Assembly (NCBI RefSeq): GCF_025145645.1 | Contig: NZ_CP102252.1 | Span: 1,922,001 to 1,986,000 of the forward strand | Length of the DNA stretch: 64,000 nt | Origin: Alistipes senegalensis JC50 | Lineage (GTDB): Bacteria; Bacteroidota; Bacteroidia; Bacteroidales; Rikenellaceae | Direction of reading: 5' to 3' | Part shown: in pieces, positions 44,964-52,660 of the stretch | Layout: each line of letters opens with the position of its first letter | Numbering within the stretch: position 1 is the stretch's first letter | Made by a program: the position numbers and the translations under genes | The notes under the pieces: generated by a model | Told to the model about the DNA's origin: nothing | The model's database searches: none | What the model saw: only the letters and a program-made list of their open reading frames with translations

Positions 44964-46799
44964 ATGCGCCGAAAACTCGCTTTTCCGATTGCCGTATTCG
45001 CTGCGACCGTTGTGATGATGGCCGTGCAGAAGCCCGTGTTCATGGCCTATTACGCCGTGGAGGCGGCCGGAGCGGGCATCCGCGGATGGATCGACGTGCT
45101 GTGGCATGGACTGACGCTCGACATGACCGTCGCGGGCTATGTCACCGCGCTGCCGATCCTCGTGACATTGCTTTCACTGTGGCTCCGCCTGCCCGAAAAG
45201 GTGTGGCGGGGTGTGCTGACGACCTGGTTCGTGCTGGTCGCCGTGACGACGGCCGTGATCTTCGCCGTCGATGTCGCGTTGTACGAGCATTGGGGGTTTC
45301 GCATTGATTCGACGGTCCTGATCTACCTCGCCGATCCCGAGGAGGCGATGGCGAGCGTCGATTTCTGGCTCGGGGTGCGGCAGACGTTGCTGGCGGCGGC
45401 TTATGCCGCGGGGATGATCTGGGTTTACCGCCGCATCCTCGGCGTTTTCGACGGCCGGACGGTCGGTTGGCGGGTCGCTTCGCTGGGCAGCCTCGCCGTC
45501 GTGATGCTCGCCGGATTCGATTTTCTGGCCATCCGCGGCGGCACGGGGGCTTCGGTGGCCAATGTCTCGAAGGTCTATTTCAGTCCGACGCAGTTTCTGA
45601 ACCACGCTGCCACGAACCCCGTCTTTTCGTTCCTCGCCAGTCTGGGCGACCGGGTCGATTACGCCGACGAATACCCTTTCTTCGACGAAGCGGTGCGTGC
45701 TGCGAAGTTCGACGCTCTGCGGGGCAACGGTCCGGCGGCAGGACCCACGGAACCGGTGCTGAACACCGCGCGCCCTAACGTCGTGATCGTCATTTTGGAG
45801 AGTTTCGCCCGCACGGTCATGGACGCCGAGGTCGGCGGGGAGCCCGTGATGCCCTATATGCAGCGGCTGAAGGGCGAGGGCATCTGGTTCGAGAATTTCT
45901 TCGCCAACTCGTTCCGCACCGACCGCGGCGAGGTGGCGATCCTGAGCGGATTCCCGGCTCAGACACGCATGTCGATCATGAAACTCCCGGCCAAGAGCCG
46001 CAACCTGCCTTCGATAGCCCGTTCGCTGGCGGGCGAAGGCTATGCCACGAGCTTCGCCTACGGCGGCGACCTCAATTTCACGAATCAGTCCTCTTACATG
46101 TACGCTACCGGATGGCAGGAGTTGATCTGGCAGAAGGATCTGCGCTTCGACGCCCCTGCGGCCGACTGGGGTTATGACGACGCGCTGATGTGCGACTGGT
46201 TCGCCGACCGGGTGATCGCGCTGAGCGACGCCGGGAAACCTTTCCTCGCGGGGTTGCTGACGCTGAGCAGCCATACGCCTTTCGACGTTCCCTATTCGAA
46301 ATTCGACGACAAGGTGCTGAATGCTATGGCCTTTTCCGACGAGTGCGTCGGAAAGATGATCGACCGCCTGAAAGCCTCTTCCGCGTGGAAAGACCTGCTC
46401 GTGGTGCTGGTCGCCGACCACGGCTACCCCTATCCGCGGACGCTGACCTACAACGAGCCGCTGCGCCACCGGATTCCGATGATCTGGACGGGCGGTGCCG
46501 TCGCCCGCCCGCGCGTCGTGGAGGATTACGCCGCGCAGATCGACATCGCGGCGACGCTGCTGGCCCAGCTGGGCGTCGCGCACGACGATTTCGATTACAG
46601 TAAGGACATCTTCGCACCGACCCCCCCCCGCAAGTTCGCCTACTACACCTTCAACGACGGTTTCGGCGTCGTGGACGCTTCGGGCGAGGCGGTGTGGGAC
46701 GCTACGGCCGGCCGGGCGGTGACGGCTACGAACCCCGAGCTGCTCGATGTCGGCCGCACGATGTTGCAGACGACCTATACGGATATCGGCCGCCGCTGA
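44964..46799 (+). CDS. LTA-synthase/alkaline-phosphatase-fold membrane phosphotransferase
   Basis: A 611-residue inner-membrane protein; I start it at the ATG at 44964, which places the first membrane helix directly after MRRK. Five hydrophobic segments fill residues 5-220, followed by an extracytoplasmic catalytic domain. That domain shows the alkaline-phosphatase-superfamily pattern of LTA synthases: NVVIVILESFART with metal-binding Glu, FFANSFRTDRGEVAILSGFP with the Thr nucleophile, TLSSHTPFDVP, and VLVADHGYPYP with Asp and His ligands. Gram-negative members transfer phosphoglycerol or related phospho-groups to glycans or lipids. A C9 run (46621-46629) lies inside the gene but the frame is intact. 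It stands alone after its own promoter. Confidence 0.88.
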   Translation: MRRKLAFPIAVFAATVVMMAVQKPVFMAYYAVEAAGAGIRGWIDVLWHGLTLDMTVAGYVTALPILVTLLSLWLRLPEKVWRGVLTTWFVLVAVTTAVIFAVDVALYEHWGFRIDSTVLIYLADPEEAMASVDFWLGVRQTLLAAAYAAGMIWVYRRILGVFDGRTVGWRVASLGSLAVVMLAGFDFLAIRGGTGASVANVSKVYFSPTQFLNHAATNPVFSFLASLGDRVDYADEYPFFDEAVRAAKFDALRGNGPAAGPTEPVLNTARPNVVIVILESFARTVMDAEVGGEPVMPYMQRLKGEGIWFENFFANSFRTDRGEVAILSGFPAQTRMSIMKLPAKSRNLPSIARSLAGEGYATSFAYGGDLNFTNQSSYMYATGWQELIWQKDLRFDAPAADWGYDDALMCDWFADRVIALSDAGKPFLAGLLTLSSHTPFDVPYSKFDDKVLNAMAFSDECVGKMIDRLKASSAWKDLLVVLVADHGYPYPRTLTYNEPLRHRIPMIWTGGAVARPRVVEDYAAQIDIAATLLAQLGVAHDDFDYSKDIFAPTPPRKFAYYTFNDGFGVVDASGEAVWDATAGRAVTATNPELLDVGRTMLQTTYTDIGRR

Positions 46800-46802
46800 A
46801 AA

Positions 46803-46849
46803 TACCGCATTTTAGGTATTGCGGTACGGACCTTGCCCGAATATCTTTG
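46803..46849 (+). promoter_or_regulatory. Promoter and inverted repeat for the hemerythrin regulator
   Basis: ATTG (46818-46821), 20 bases, TATCTTTG (46842-46849) fit the Bacteroidetes promoter. An inverted repeat TACCGCA / TGCGGTA (about 46803-46827) spans the -33 box and looks like an operator. The start codon is at 46875. Confidence 0.65.
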
Positions 46850-46874
46850 TGCACAGAAAATAATACCTATATTT

Positions 46875-47807
46875 ATGTATAAAAATGGTGGATATACGGG
46901 CGATGACAGGATGTGCGATCTGGTGTGCGACCGTTACGCCGTGTTGCAGGTGATGAGCCGCTTCGGCATCGCGCTGGGGTTCGGCGACAAGACGATCGCC
47001 GAGGTGTGCGCCGAGAACAAGGTCGATACGGCGACGTTCCTCGCCGTGGTCAATATGCTGATGAATTTCGGCAACGGCGCCGAACTGGCCGGCGAGGTTT
47101 CGGTGCGTTCGCTGACCGACTACCTGCACAATTCGCACAGCTATTTCCTCGATTTCCGCCTTCCGGCCATCCGCCGCAAGCTGATCGAAGCGGTCGATTG
47201 CGCCCAGAGCGACGTATCGTTCGCCATCATGCGCTTTTTCGACGAATATGCCGCCGAGGTCCAGCGCCACATGTCCTACGAGGAGCAGACCGTCTTTCCC
47301 TATGTCGAGTCGCTGCTCGCGGGCGAGAAGAGCACGGCCTATTCGATGGATATTTTCCGCCGCCAGCATGACCAGGTTGACATCAAGCTGCGCGAGTTGA
47401 AGAACATCATCATCAAATACTACCCTTCGGGCAGTACGAACGAGCTGAACGGCGTGTTGTTCGACATCTTCAACTGCGAGCACGAACTGGCTTCGCACAA
47501 CGCCGTCGAGGACGAGATTTTCATTCCGGCCGTCGAACGGCTGGCGGCGACGGGGCCCCGCGTCGTGAAGCCCGAGCCGCTGAGCGCCCGCGAGAAGGAG
47601 ATCATCGTCTGCGTGGTGAAGGGCATGACCAACAAGCAGATCGCCGACGCCCTCTGCATTTCGGCCCACACCGTCATCACCCACCGCCGGAACATCGCCG
47701 CCAAGTTGCAGATACACTCCGCGGCGGGGCTTACGATCTATGCCATCGTCAATAAACTGGTCGAACTCTCCGAGATCAAGGACACCATAACCGACTCGCT
47801 GTCATGA
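46875..47807 (+). CDS. Hemerythrin-like sensor fused to LuxR-type DNA-binding domain
   Basis: A 310-residue cytoplasmic regulator, start at the ATG at 46875 (the frame extends to 46833 but runs into the promoter). Residues 10-65 resemble the ScdA/RIC N-terminal region. Residues 75-235 carry the HHE hemerythrin ligands: HNSHSYF, RHMSYEEQTVFPYVE, RRQHDQVD, and CEHELASHNAVEDEIFIPAVE. These suggest a di-iron site that could sense oxygen, nitric oxide or oxidative stress. Residues 240-305 are a LuxR-type helix-turn-helix (LSAREKEIIVCVVKGMTNKQIADALCISAHTVITHRRNI). It overlaps the zinc exporter gene by four bases (ATGA), so the two are translated together. The pairing of an iron-based sensor with a metal exporter is notable. 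Confidence 0.85.
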   Translation: MYKNGGYTGDDRMCDLVCDRYAVLQVMSRFGIALGFGDKTIAEVCAENKVDTATFLAVVNMLMNFGNGAELAGEVSVRSLTDYLHNSHSYFLDFRLPAIRRKLIEAVDCAQSDVSFAIMRFFDEYAAEVQRHMSYEEQTVFPYVESLLAGEKSTAYSMDIFRRQHDQVDIKLRELKNIIIKYYPSGSTNELNGVLFDIFNCEHELASHNAVEDEIFIPAVERLAATGPRVVKPEPLSAREKEIIVCVVKGMTNKQIADALCISAHTVITHRRNIAAKLQIHSAAGLTIYAIVNKLVELSEIKDTITDSLS

Positions 47808-48697
47808 CACACGAACACCATCACCACGATCATACGGTCACCTCGCTCAACAAGGCTTTCATCTGGGGCATCGGCCTCAATGTGGGCTTCGTCGTCGTCG
47901 AATTCGCCGTCGGCCTCTGCTACGGTTCGATGGGACTGTTGTCCGACGCCGGACACAACCTTTCCGACGTGGCCAGCCTGCTGCTGGCCATGCTGGCGTT
48001 CCGGCTGGCCCAGGCCCGGGCCACGCCCAAATACACCTACGGTTACAAGAAGAGCACGGTGCTGATCTCGCTGCTCAATTCCGTGATTCTGCTGATCGCC
48101 GTCGGCGTCATCGTCGCCGAGAGTATCGGCCGCATGCTGCATCCCGAGCCGGTCGTGGGCGGCGCCATCGCCTGGACCGCAGGCGTCGGCGTGGCGATCA
48201 ACGGCTTCACGGCGTGGCTCTTTATGAAAGACAAGGACCGCGACCTGAACGTCAAGGGCGCCTACCTTCACATGGCCGCCGACGCGCTGGTGTCGGTCGG
48301 GGTGCTGGTTTCGGGCCTCGTGATTTCGTGGACCGGCTGGACCGTCGTCGATCCGATCGTGGGTCTCGCCGTCGCCGGGGTGATCGTGGCTTCGGTCTGG
48401 TCGCTGACCCGCGACAGCCTGCGTCTTTCGCTCGACGGAGTTCCCGGCGGTATCGACATCGCCGAGATCGAACGGAAGATGGAGGCCGTTCCGGGTGTCA
48501 GGGCGGTTCACCACATCCACGTCTGGGCCATCAGTACGACTGAGAACGCTCTTACGGCCCATGTCGTGCTCGACAGCCTTTCCCGGATGGAGGAGGTGAA
48601 ACACGCCTTGAAGGAGCTGTTGGGCCGTTCGGAAATCCCTCATGCGACGCTCGAATTCGAGTCCGTCACGGAACGATGTTGCGATTTGCACGACTGA
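47804..48697 (+). CDS. czcD: Cation diffusion facilitator, zinc/divalent metal exporter
   Basis: A 297-residue inner-membrane CDF transporter. The His-rich start (HEHHHHDH) is common in zinc transporters. Six membrane helices span about 18-200; the metal site appears as SDAGHNLSD (helix II) and HMAADALVSVG (helix V), i.e. the HxxxD/DxxxD arrangement of zinc-type members. The cytoplasmic C-terminal domain (about 210-297) has the ferredoxin-like fold with VRAVHHIHVWAIST. Translation is coupled to the hemerythrin regulator upstream. The gene symbol marks the family; whether zinc is the main substrate is inferred. Confidence 0.9.
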   Translation: MTHEHHHHDHTVTSLNKAFIWGIGLNVGFVVVEFAVGLCYGSMGLLSDAGHNLSDVASLLLAMLAFRLAQARATPKYTYGYKKSTVLISLLNSVILLIAVGVIVAESIGRMLHPEPVVGGAIAWTAGVGVAINGFTAWLFMKDKDRDLNVKGAYLHMAADALVSVGVLVSGLVISWTGWTVVDPIVGLAVAGVIVASVWSLTRDSLRLSLDGVPGGIDIAEIERKMEAVPGVRAVHHIHVWAISTTENALTAHVVLDSLSRMEEVKHALKELLGRSEIPHATLEFESVTERCCDLHD

Positions 48698-48854
48698 ATT
48701 GTATAGTTGGACGAAATTGTTTGATCGAAAGACTGAATTCCGGCCTTAAACATTGGGGTCGGAGTTGGTTTTTTCAGAAAAGCGTGCAATCTTTGTCCCC
48801 GGAAGAATGAATTCGAAGAAGAGTAGAAGTGACGCAACTTTCATGAAGGGGGAT

Positions 48855-48892
48855 GGCCGGCTGTAAAGCCGGTCGTCCGCTTAAGAAGCGGA
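48855..48892. other. Two adjacent short hairpins between convergent genes
   Basis: CCGGCT-GTAA-AGCCGG (48857-48872) and TCCGCTT-AAG-AAGCGGA (48876-48892) follow each other with three bases between. They lie between the zinc exporter and yidD, which point at each other. No T-tract, so their function is open; they could form part of a 3' end or a small RNA. The rest of the 289-base gap shows nothing recognisable. Confidence 0.45.
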
Positions 48893-48986
48893 TTTCAGAG
48901 GCGGCGGTAGGGCGGGTGTTTTAGAACCGCTTCTGCGCTTCGACCGTTTTCCCGTTTTTTATTGCCCGCCTGCTTAGACGCGGAAC

Positions 48987-49247
48987 TCAGGGCACCGGGT
49001 CGTAGCCGCTTCCGCCCCACGGATGGCATCTGGACAGGCGGCGCACGGTGAGCCACAGTCCCTTCAGGGGGCCGTATTTGCGCAGCGCTTCGAGGGCATA
49101 TTGCGAGCAGGTGGGGGTGAAGCGGCACGACGGGGGCGTGAGGGGCGAGATGCAGAGTTGGTAGAACCGCACCAGCACGATCAGCGGAAAGGCGCACACC
49201 CGCTTAAAGATGCTCCACGACCGATTCCAGAATCCTGCGGACGGCAT
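48987..49247 (-). CDS. yidD: YidD, membrane protein insertion efficiency factor
   Basis: An 86-residue protein of the YidD family, thought to help YidC insert inner-membrane proteins. The whole conserved core is visible: VLVRFYQLCISPLTPPSCRFTPTCSQYALEALRKYGPLKGLWLTVRRLSRCHPWGGSGYDPVP, with the three Cys of the family. The start at 49247 overlaps the end of rnpA by 44 bases; this overlap is usual because the two genes travel together near the chromosome's rpmH-rnpA region or with hemD in Bacteroidetes. No shorter ATG exists in frame before the core. Confidence 0.93.
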   Translation of the reverse strand: MPSAGFWNRSWSIFKRVCAFPLIVLVRFYQLCISPLTPPSCRFTPTCSQYALEALRKYGPLKGLWLTVRRLSRCHPWGGSGYDPVP

Positions 49248-49572
49248 TTGCGACGGTTTTATACGGCAGCACCTCTTTCGACGAGTAAATCAGCGCCAGG
49301 TCGAGGTTGACCGGTGCGCCGTTGTGTACGATCTGTTTCTGCAAGCGGTAAGCCTCTTTCGTGCGGCGGCGCAGGAGGTTGCGTTTGTTGGCCCGTTTGT
49401 GGAATTTCTTGGGGACGGAGAACAGCACTTCGACCGACTGTTCGGTGTCGGGCTCTGCGAACCACACGTAGCGGAACGGGAAGATGAAACCGCTCTCGCC
49501 GCTCTCGAACATGCGGCGCACGGCTCCGAGCGAACGGAGCCTTTCGGTGCGGGGCAGTGAGTTTGCGGACAT
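49204..49572 (-). CDS. rnpA: Ribonuclease P protein component
   Basis: A 122-residue protein subunit of RNase P, which matures the 5' ends of tRNAs. The RNR signature is present as KRANKRNLLRRRTKEAYR (about 60-77), and the front part FPFRYVWF...VLFSVPKKFHKRA fits the family. rpmH is not next to it, unlike the common arrangement; instead it follows hemD by 23 bp and overlaps yidD. Confidence 0.95.
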   Translation of the reverse strand: MSANSLPRTERLRSLGAVRRMFESGESGFIFPFRYVWFAEPDTEQSVEVLFSVPKKFHKRANKRNLLRRRTKEAYRLQKQIVHNGAPVNLDLALIYSSKEVLPYKTVANAVRRILESVVEHL

Positions 49573-49595
49573 GGCGTCGGGGAGCTTTCAGCCCC

Positions 49596-50459
49596 TTATT
49601 TGCGGGTTTCTGCGGCGGGACGGCGCGTGCGGCTCTTCTTGGCCAGCTTGTTTTGCTGGTTGCGGATGAACTCCTCCTTGCGGGCGTCGGTCACCAGTTC
49701 GACGGGGGCCGGTTCTTCGCCTTTCTGCACTTTTTGCAGGAAGATGTCGATGGCCTTGACCATCGAGGGGGCTTCCGGCGTCGGGGCGTTGGCCAGCACG
49801 GTGATTCCGGCACCGATGGCGGCCCGCAGCGTGCTTTCGCCGAATACCGCGATGGCCGGCAAGTTGTCGGTGCCGAATTTCTCGACGAGGGTCTTGATGT
49901 CCGACGGCGAATAGAGCGCCAGCAGGCCGTAGTCGTCCAGCTTCACGTCGTCCAGGTCTCCGGCGACGGTGCGGGCCAGGATGACCGGGCTGACCGACAG
50001 CTTGAGTTTGGCGAGCGTTTCGGGAAGCTCCGGACGGTGGGGTTCGCTCAGCGCCAGCAGGAGTTTTTCCTCCTTGTGCTTGATGATCAGTTCGACGAGC
50101 GAGGTGAACGACCCGTCGGCGAACGATATTTTGCGTTTGCGGTAGACGATGTATTTTTGCAGATAGAGCGCCACGGCCTCCGTCTGGCAGATGTATTTCA
50201 TGGTTTCGGGCACGGTGATGCGCGCCTCTTCGCAGATGTGGAAGAAACTGTCTACCGTCGTGCGCGATGTGAAGATGACGGCGGTGTGCGAGAGTATTTC
50301 GACCCGTTGGGCGCGGAACTCCTTCAGGGAGACGCCGACGACGCGGATGAAGGGCTTGTAGGCTATCTCCACGTGGTATTTCTGGGACAATTCGTAGAAC
50401 GGGGATTTTTCGATAACTGCGGGCCTCGGCTGCGAAACCAGTACACTCTTTACTTTCAA
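49596..50459 (-). CDS. hemD: Uroporphyrinogen-III synthase family protein
   Basis: A 287-residue cytoplasmic protein that would close hydroxymethylbilane to uroporphyrinogen III in tetrapyrrole synthesis. HemD sequences are very divergent, but the pattern is clear: VLVSQPRPA at the start, HTAVIFTSRTTVDSFF (about 55-70), then YSPSDIKTLVEKFG and AIAVFGESTLRAAIGAGITV (about 185-225), which contact the substrate. A basic tail of about 30 residues (KKSRTRRPAAETRK) is an addition seen in Bacteroidetes members. It lies between the DUF4271 gene (33 bp upstream) and rnpA. Confidence 0.87.
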   Translation of the reverse strand: MKVKSVLVSQPRPAVIEKSPFYELSQKYHVEIAYKPFIRVVGVSLKEFRAQRVEILSHTAVIFTSRTTVDSFFHICEEARITVPETMKYICQTEAVALYLQKYIVYRKRKISFADGSFTSLVELIIKHKEEKLLLALSEPHRPELPETLAKLKLSVSPVILARTVAGDLDDVKLDDYGLLALYSPSDIKTLVEKFGTDNLPAIAVFGESTLRAAIGAGITVLANAPTPEAPSMVKAIDIFLQKVQKGEEPAPVELVTDARKEEFIRNQQNKLAKKSRTRRPAAETRK

Positions 50460-50492
50460 CGTTGCGAATAATTTAGGTTTGTTGTTGCAGGG

Positions 50493-51476
50493 TCATCTCA
50501 CCGTGAGCAGCCACAAAAGGCTGATTGGTAAGATTTCCACCATGCAAAGGTACAAAAACCAATGCAAAATCGAAATTTTTTTGGCAATAAACAGATTTAG
50601 TGTCTCCCGGAGGTATAGACCGGCCGTAACGGCCAATTCGATGATAATGATGCAGAACCAGACGTTTCCGGTGCCCCGGGGGCAGAGTGCGAATAGCAGC
50701 AGCGCGGGCGAGGTGACGATCACGCCCAGGGAGAAATAGGTGCGTTTCAGCAGTACGAGTTGCGAGATGAAGGGCTGCGAGAGCGTGACGGCTCCCGTCA
50801 GACGGACCACGGTCATCTGGTAGAGGACCACGCCGTAGCAGGCCGCCGTCGCCAGCAGGCTCAGGGCCAGCACGGCGCCGTGCGACAGGGTTTCCAGCTG
50901 GCTCGGCATCAGCGAATCGCCGTATTTGACCGCCATGACCCCCATGAAGAGCATGCCGATGGTCGTTGCGATGTTCAGGAACCGCGAAAAGCCGCTGCCG
51001 CCCGGTTCTTCCGAGAGCCGTTGTCCGGTGGCCGTGTCGCGCGAGATGCGGTCGAGCAGCGTGCGCACGTCGCCCAGATTGCGGTAGAGCAGCATGGCGT
51101 AGATCGCGGCGAGCAGCAGGACGAAACTTTGGAAAGCGGCGTTTTCGGTGAGTGAGGCCGGAGGTGCGGTTTGCATCTGCGGCGGTTGGACCGTGACCGA
51201 AGCCTCTCCGAAAAGGGCCGCCGCCGTGGTGTCGCGCCAGACGGAGGGCGTCTCCGTTTCCGCCGTGCGGAAATCCGCAAAGAACAGCGTGTCGGCCGGC
51301 GCCAGTCCGATCGAGTCCGCAGCCAGTCCGATCGAATCTGCTGCCAGCCTGATCGAGTCCGCCGCCGGCGCGGGAATGCTGTCCGCGATTCCTGCGAATG
51401 CCGTGCTGTCCGGTGCACTTGCCGTCGGGGCTGCCGCAGGTACGGTTGTCACGCTATGTGCCAGCGAGTCGATCAT
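50493..51476 (-). CDS. DUF4271-type integral membrane protein with repeat-rich N-terminus
   Basis: A 327-residue membrane protein. I start it at the ATG at 51476, which overlaps the kinase stop by one base (TGATG); the frame stays open further but only as a shadow of the kinase gene. Residues 1-100 are low-complexity Ala/Asp/Ser with three copies of a seven-residue unit (ADSIGLA-like), encoded by three 21-bp repeats at 51301-51363. Residues 125-325 have about six membrane helices, with the first after NAAFQSFVLLLAAIYAMLLY. Proteins of this kind usually precede hemD in Bacteroidetes; no function is known to me. The repeat part probably faces one side of the membrane as a flexible tail. Confidence 0.8.
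   Translation of the reverse strand: MIDSLAHSVTTVPAAAPTASAPDSTAFAGIADSIPAPAADSIRLAADSIGLAADSIGLAPADTLFFADFRTAETETPSVWRDTTAAALFGEASVTVQPPQMQTAPPASLTENAAFQSFVLLLAAIYAMLLYRNLGDVRTLLDRISRDTATGQRLSEEPGGSGFSRFLNIATTIGMLFMGVMAVKYGDSLMPSQLETLSHGAVLALSLLATAACYGVVLYQMTVVRLTGAVTLSQPFISQLVLLKRTYFSLGVIVTSPALLLFALCPRGTGNVWFCIIIIELAVTAGLYLRETLNLFIAKKISILHWFLYLCMVEILPISLLWLLTVR
51301..51363 (-). repeat. Three tandem 21-bp coding repeats
   Basis: Units start GCCAGTCCGATCGA at 51301 and 51322 and GCCAGCCTGATCGA at 51343, 21 bases each with a few changes. They encode repeated Ala-Asp-Ser-Ile-Gly/Arg-Leu-Ala in the DUF4271-type protein. The length is a multiple of three, so copy-number change keeps the frame. 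Confidence 0.85.
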
Positions 51477-52651
51477 CAGGCGTAGATGCGTTTGAGGGTG
51501 ATGCGGATGGTGGTTCCCTTGCCGATCTCGGAGTCGATGACCGCGATCCGGCCTTGGTGATACTCTTCGACGATGCGGCGCGAGAGCGACAGCCCGAGGC
51601 CCCAGCCGCGGGTCTTGGTCGTGAATCCCGGTTCGAAGATGCGTTTCCAGTTGCTCTTGGGGATTCCTTTGCCGGTGTCTTTGACGTCGATGATGACGTG
51701 CTGGTCGTCCGAGGAGATCCTTACGTCGATGGCCCCGTGTCCTTGCAGGGCGTCGAGCGAGTTCTTCATCAGGTTTTCCACGACCCATTCGAACAGCGCG
51801 GCGTTGATGTTGGCCTGTACCGGGGCGATGGCCAGCCCGTTGTAGTCGAGGGTGACGTTGCGGGGAATGCGTTTGCGGAAATACATGACCGATTCACCCA
51901 CCACTTCGTTGATGTTGGCGGGGGTGAGGGGCGTTTCGGACCCGATCTTCGAGAAGCGGTCAACGATCTTCATCAGGTGCGTGAGGTCCTTGTTCATCTC
52001 CTCCACGGCCGTCTGGTCGATGTTCTGCGAACGCAGGTATTCGATCCACCCGAGCAGCGACGAGGTGGGCGTGCCCAGCTGGTGGGCGGTCTCCTTGGCC
52101 AGTCCGATCCACACGCGGTTCTGCTCGTCGTGCTTCGACGAGCGGAAGGCGATGAACCCCAGCGCGATGAAGGCCGTGATGACGAGCAGCTGCACGTAGG
52201 GGAAATAGTAGAGCGATTTGAGCAGCGCCGACTGGCCGTAGAAAATGATGTGGTAGTGTTGCGACGACCAGAGGAAGTTCACCGGGATCGGAGTGTTCTC
52301 CTGGGTGAACTTGTCGATCTGCTTCCTCAGTCGGTCGGGATGGTCGATGATCTTGTCCGGAACGAGGTGCGAGTTGATGACTTCGAGGTTCTCGTTGGTG
52401 ATGATGAACGGAATGTTGTTGCCGTTGGACATGATGTCCGTCACGAGCGGGTCCTGAATGGTGCCGCCCAGCACATCGCGGCTCACGCGCTCGATGGCGT
52501 GGGGCCACAGGGCCACGTCGTGCTGCTCCTTCCATTTGAGCCGCTGGGCCATGTTGTTGGTGTAGAGCAGCGACACGGCGCCGAGCGTCACCCCGACGAC
52601 GATCACCACCAAACGGTTGCGGAACGAGAAGTATTTCGTGCTGAGCTTCAT
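51476..52651 (-). CDS. Sensor histidine kinase
   Basis: A 391-residue inner-membrane kinase. Membrane helices at about 12-30 and 153-170 flank a small periplasmic sensor domain (about 31-150). The H-box is unusual but has its His: AKETAHQLGTPTSSLLGW (His about 189). The ATPase domain shows VVENLMKNSLDAL (N box), VKDTGKGIPKSNWKRIFEPGF (G1) and TRGWGLGLSLSRRIVEEYHQG (G2). No response regulator gene is adjacent, so its partner is elsewhere. It starts 9 bp after the S41 protease gene and overlaps the DUF4271 gene by one base. Confidence 0.92.
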   Translation of the reverse strand: MKLSTKYFSFRNRLVVIVVGVTLGAVSLLYTNNMAQRLKWKEQHDVALWPHAIERVSRDVLGGTIQDPLVTDIMSNGNNIPFIITNENLEVINSHLVPDKIIDHPDRLRKQIDKFTQENTPIPVNFLWSSQHYHIIFYGQSALLKSLYYFPYVQLLVITAFIALGFIAFRSSKHDEQNRVWIGLAKETAHQLGTPTSSLLGWIEYLRSQNIDQTAVEEMNKDLTHLMKIVDRFSKIGSETPLTPANINEVVGESVMYFRKRIPRNVTLDYNGLAIAPVQANINAALFEWVVENLMKNSLDALQGHGAIDVRISSDDQHVIIDVKDTGKGIPKSNWKRIFEPGFTTKTRGWGLGLSLSRRIVEEYHQGRIAVIDSEIGKGTTIRITLKRIYA

Positions 52652-52660
52652 GGCGCGGGG

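Noticed and set aside
46621..46629. C9 run inside the LTA-synthase-type gene as a frameshift site
   Set aside because: The frame and family sequence continue unbroken on both sides, so there is no evidence of a switch.
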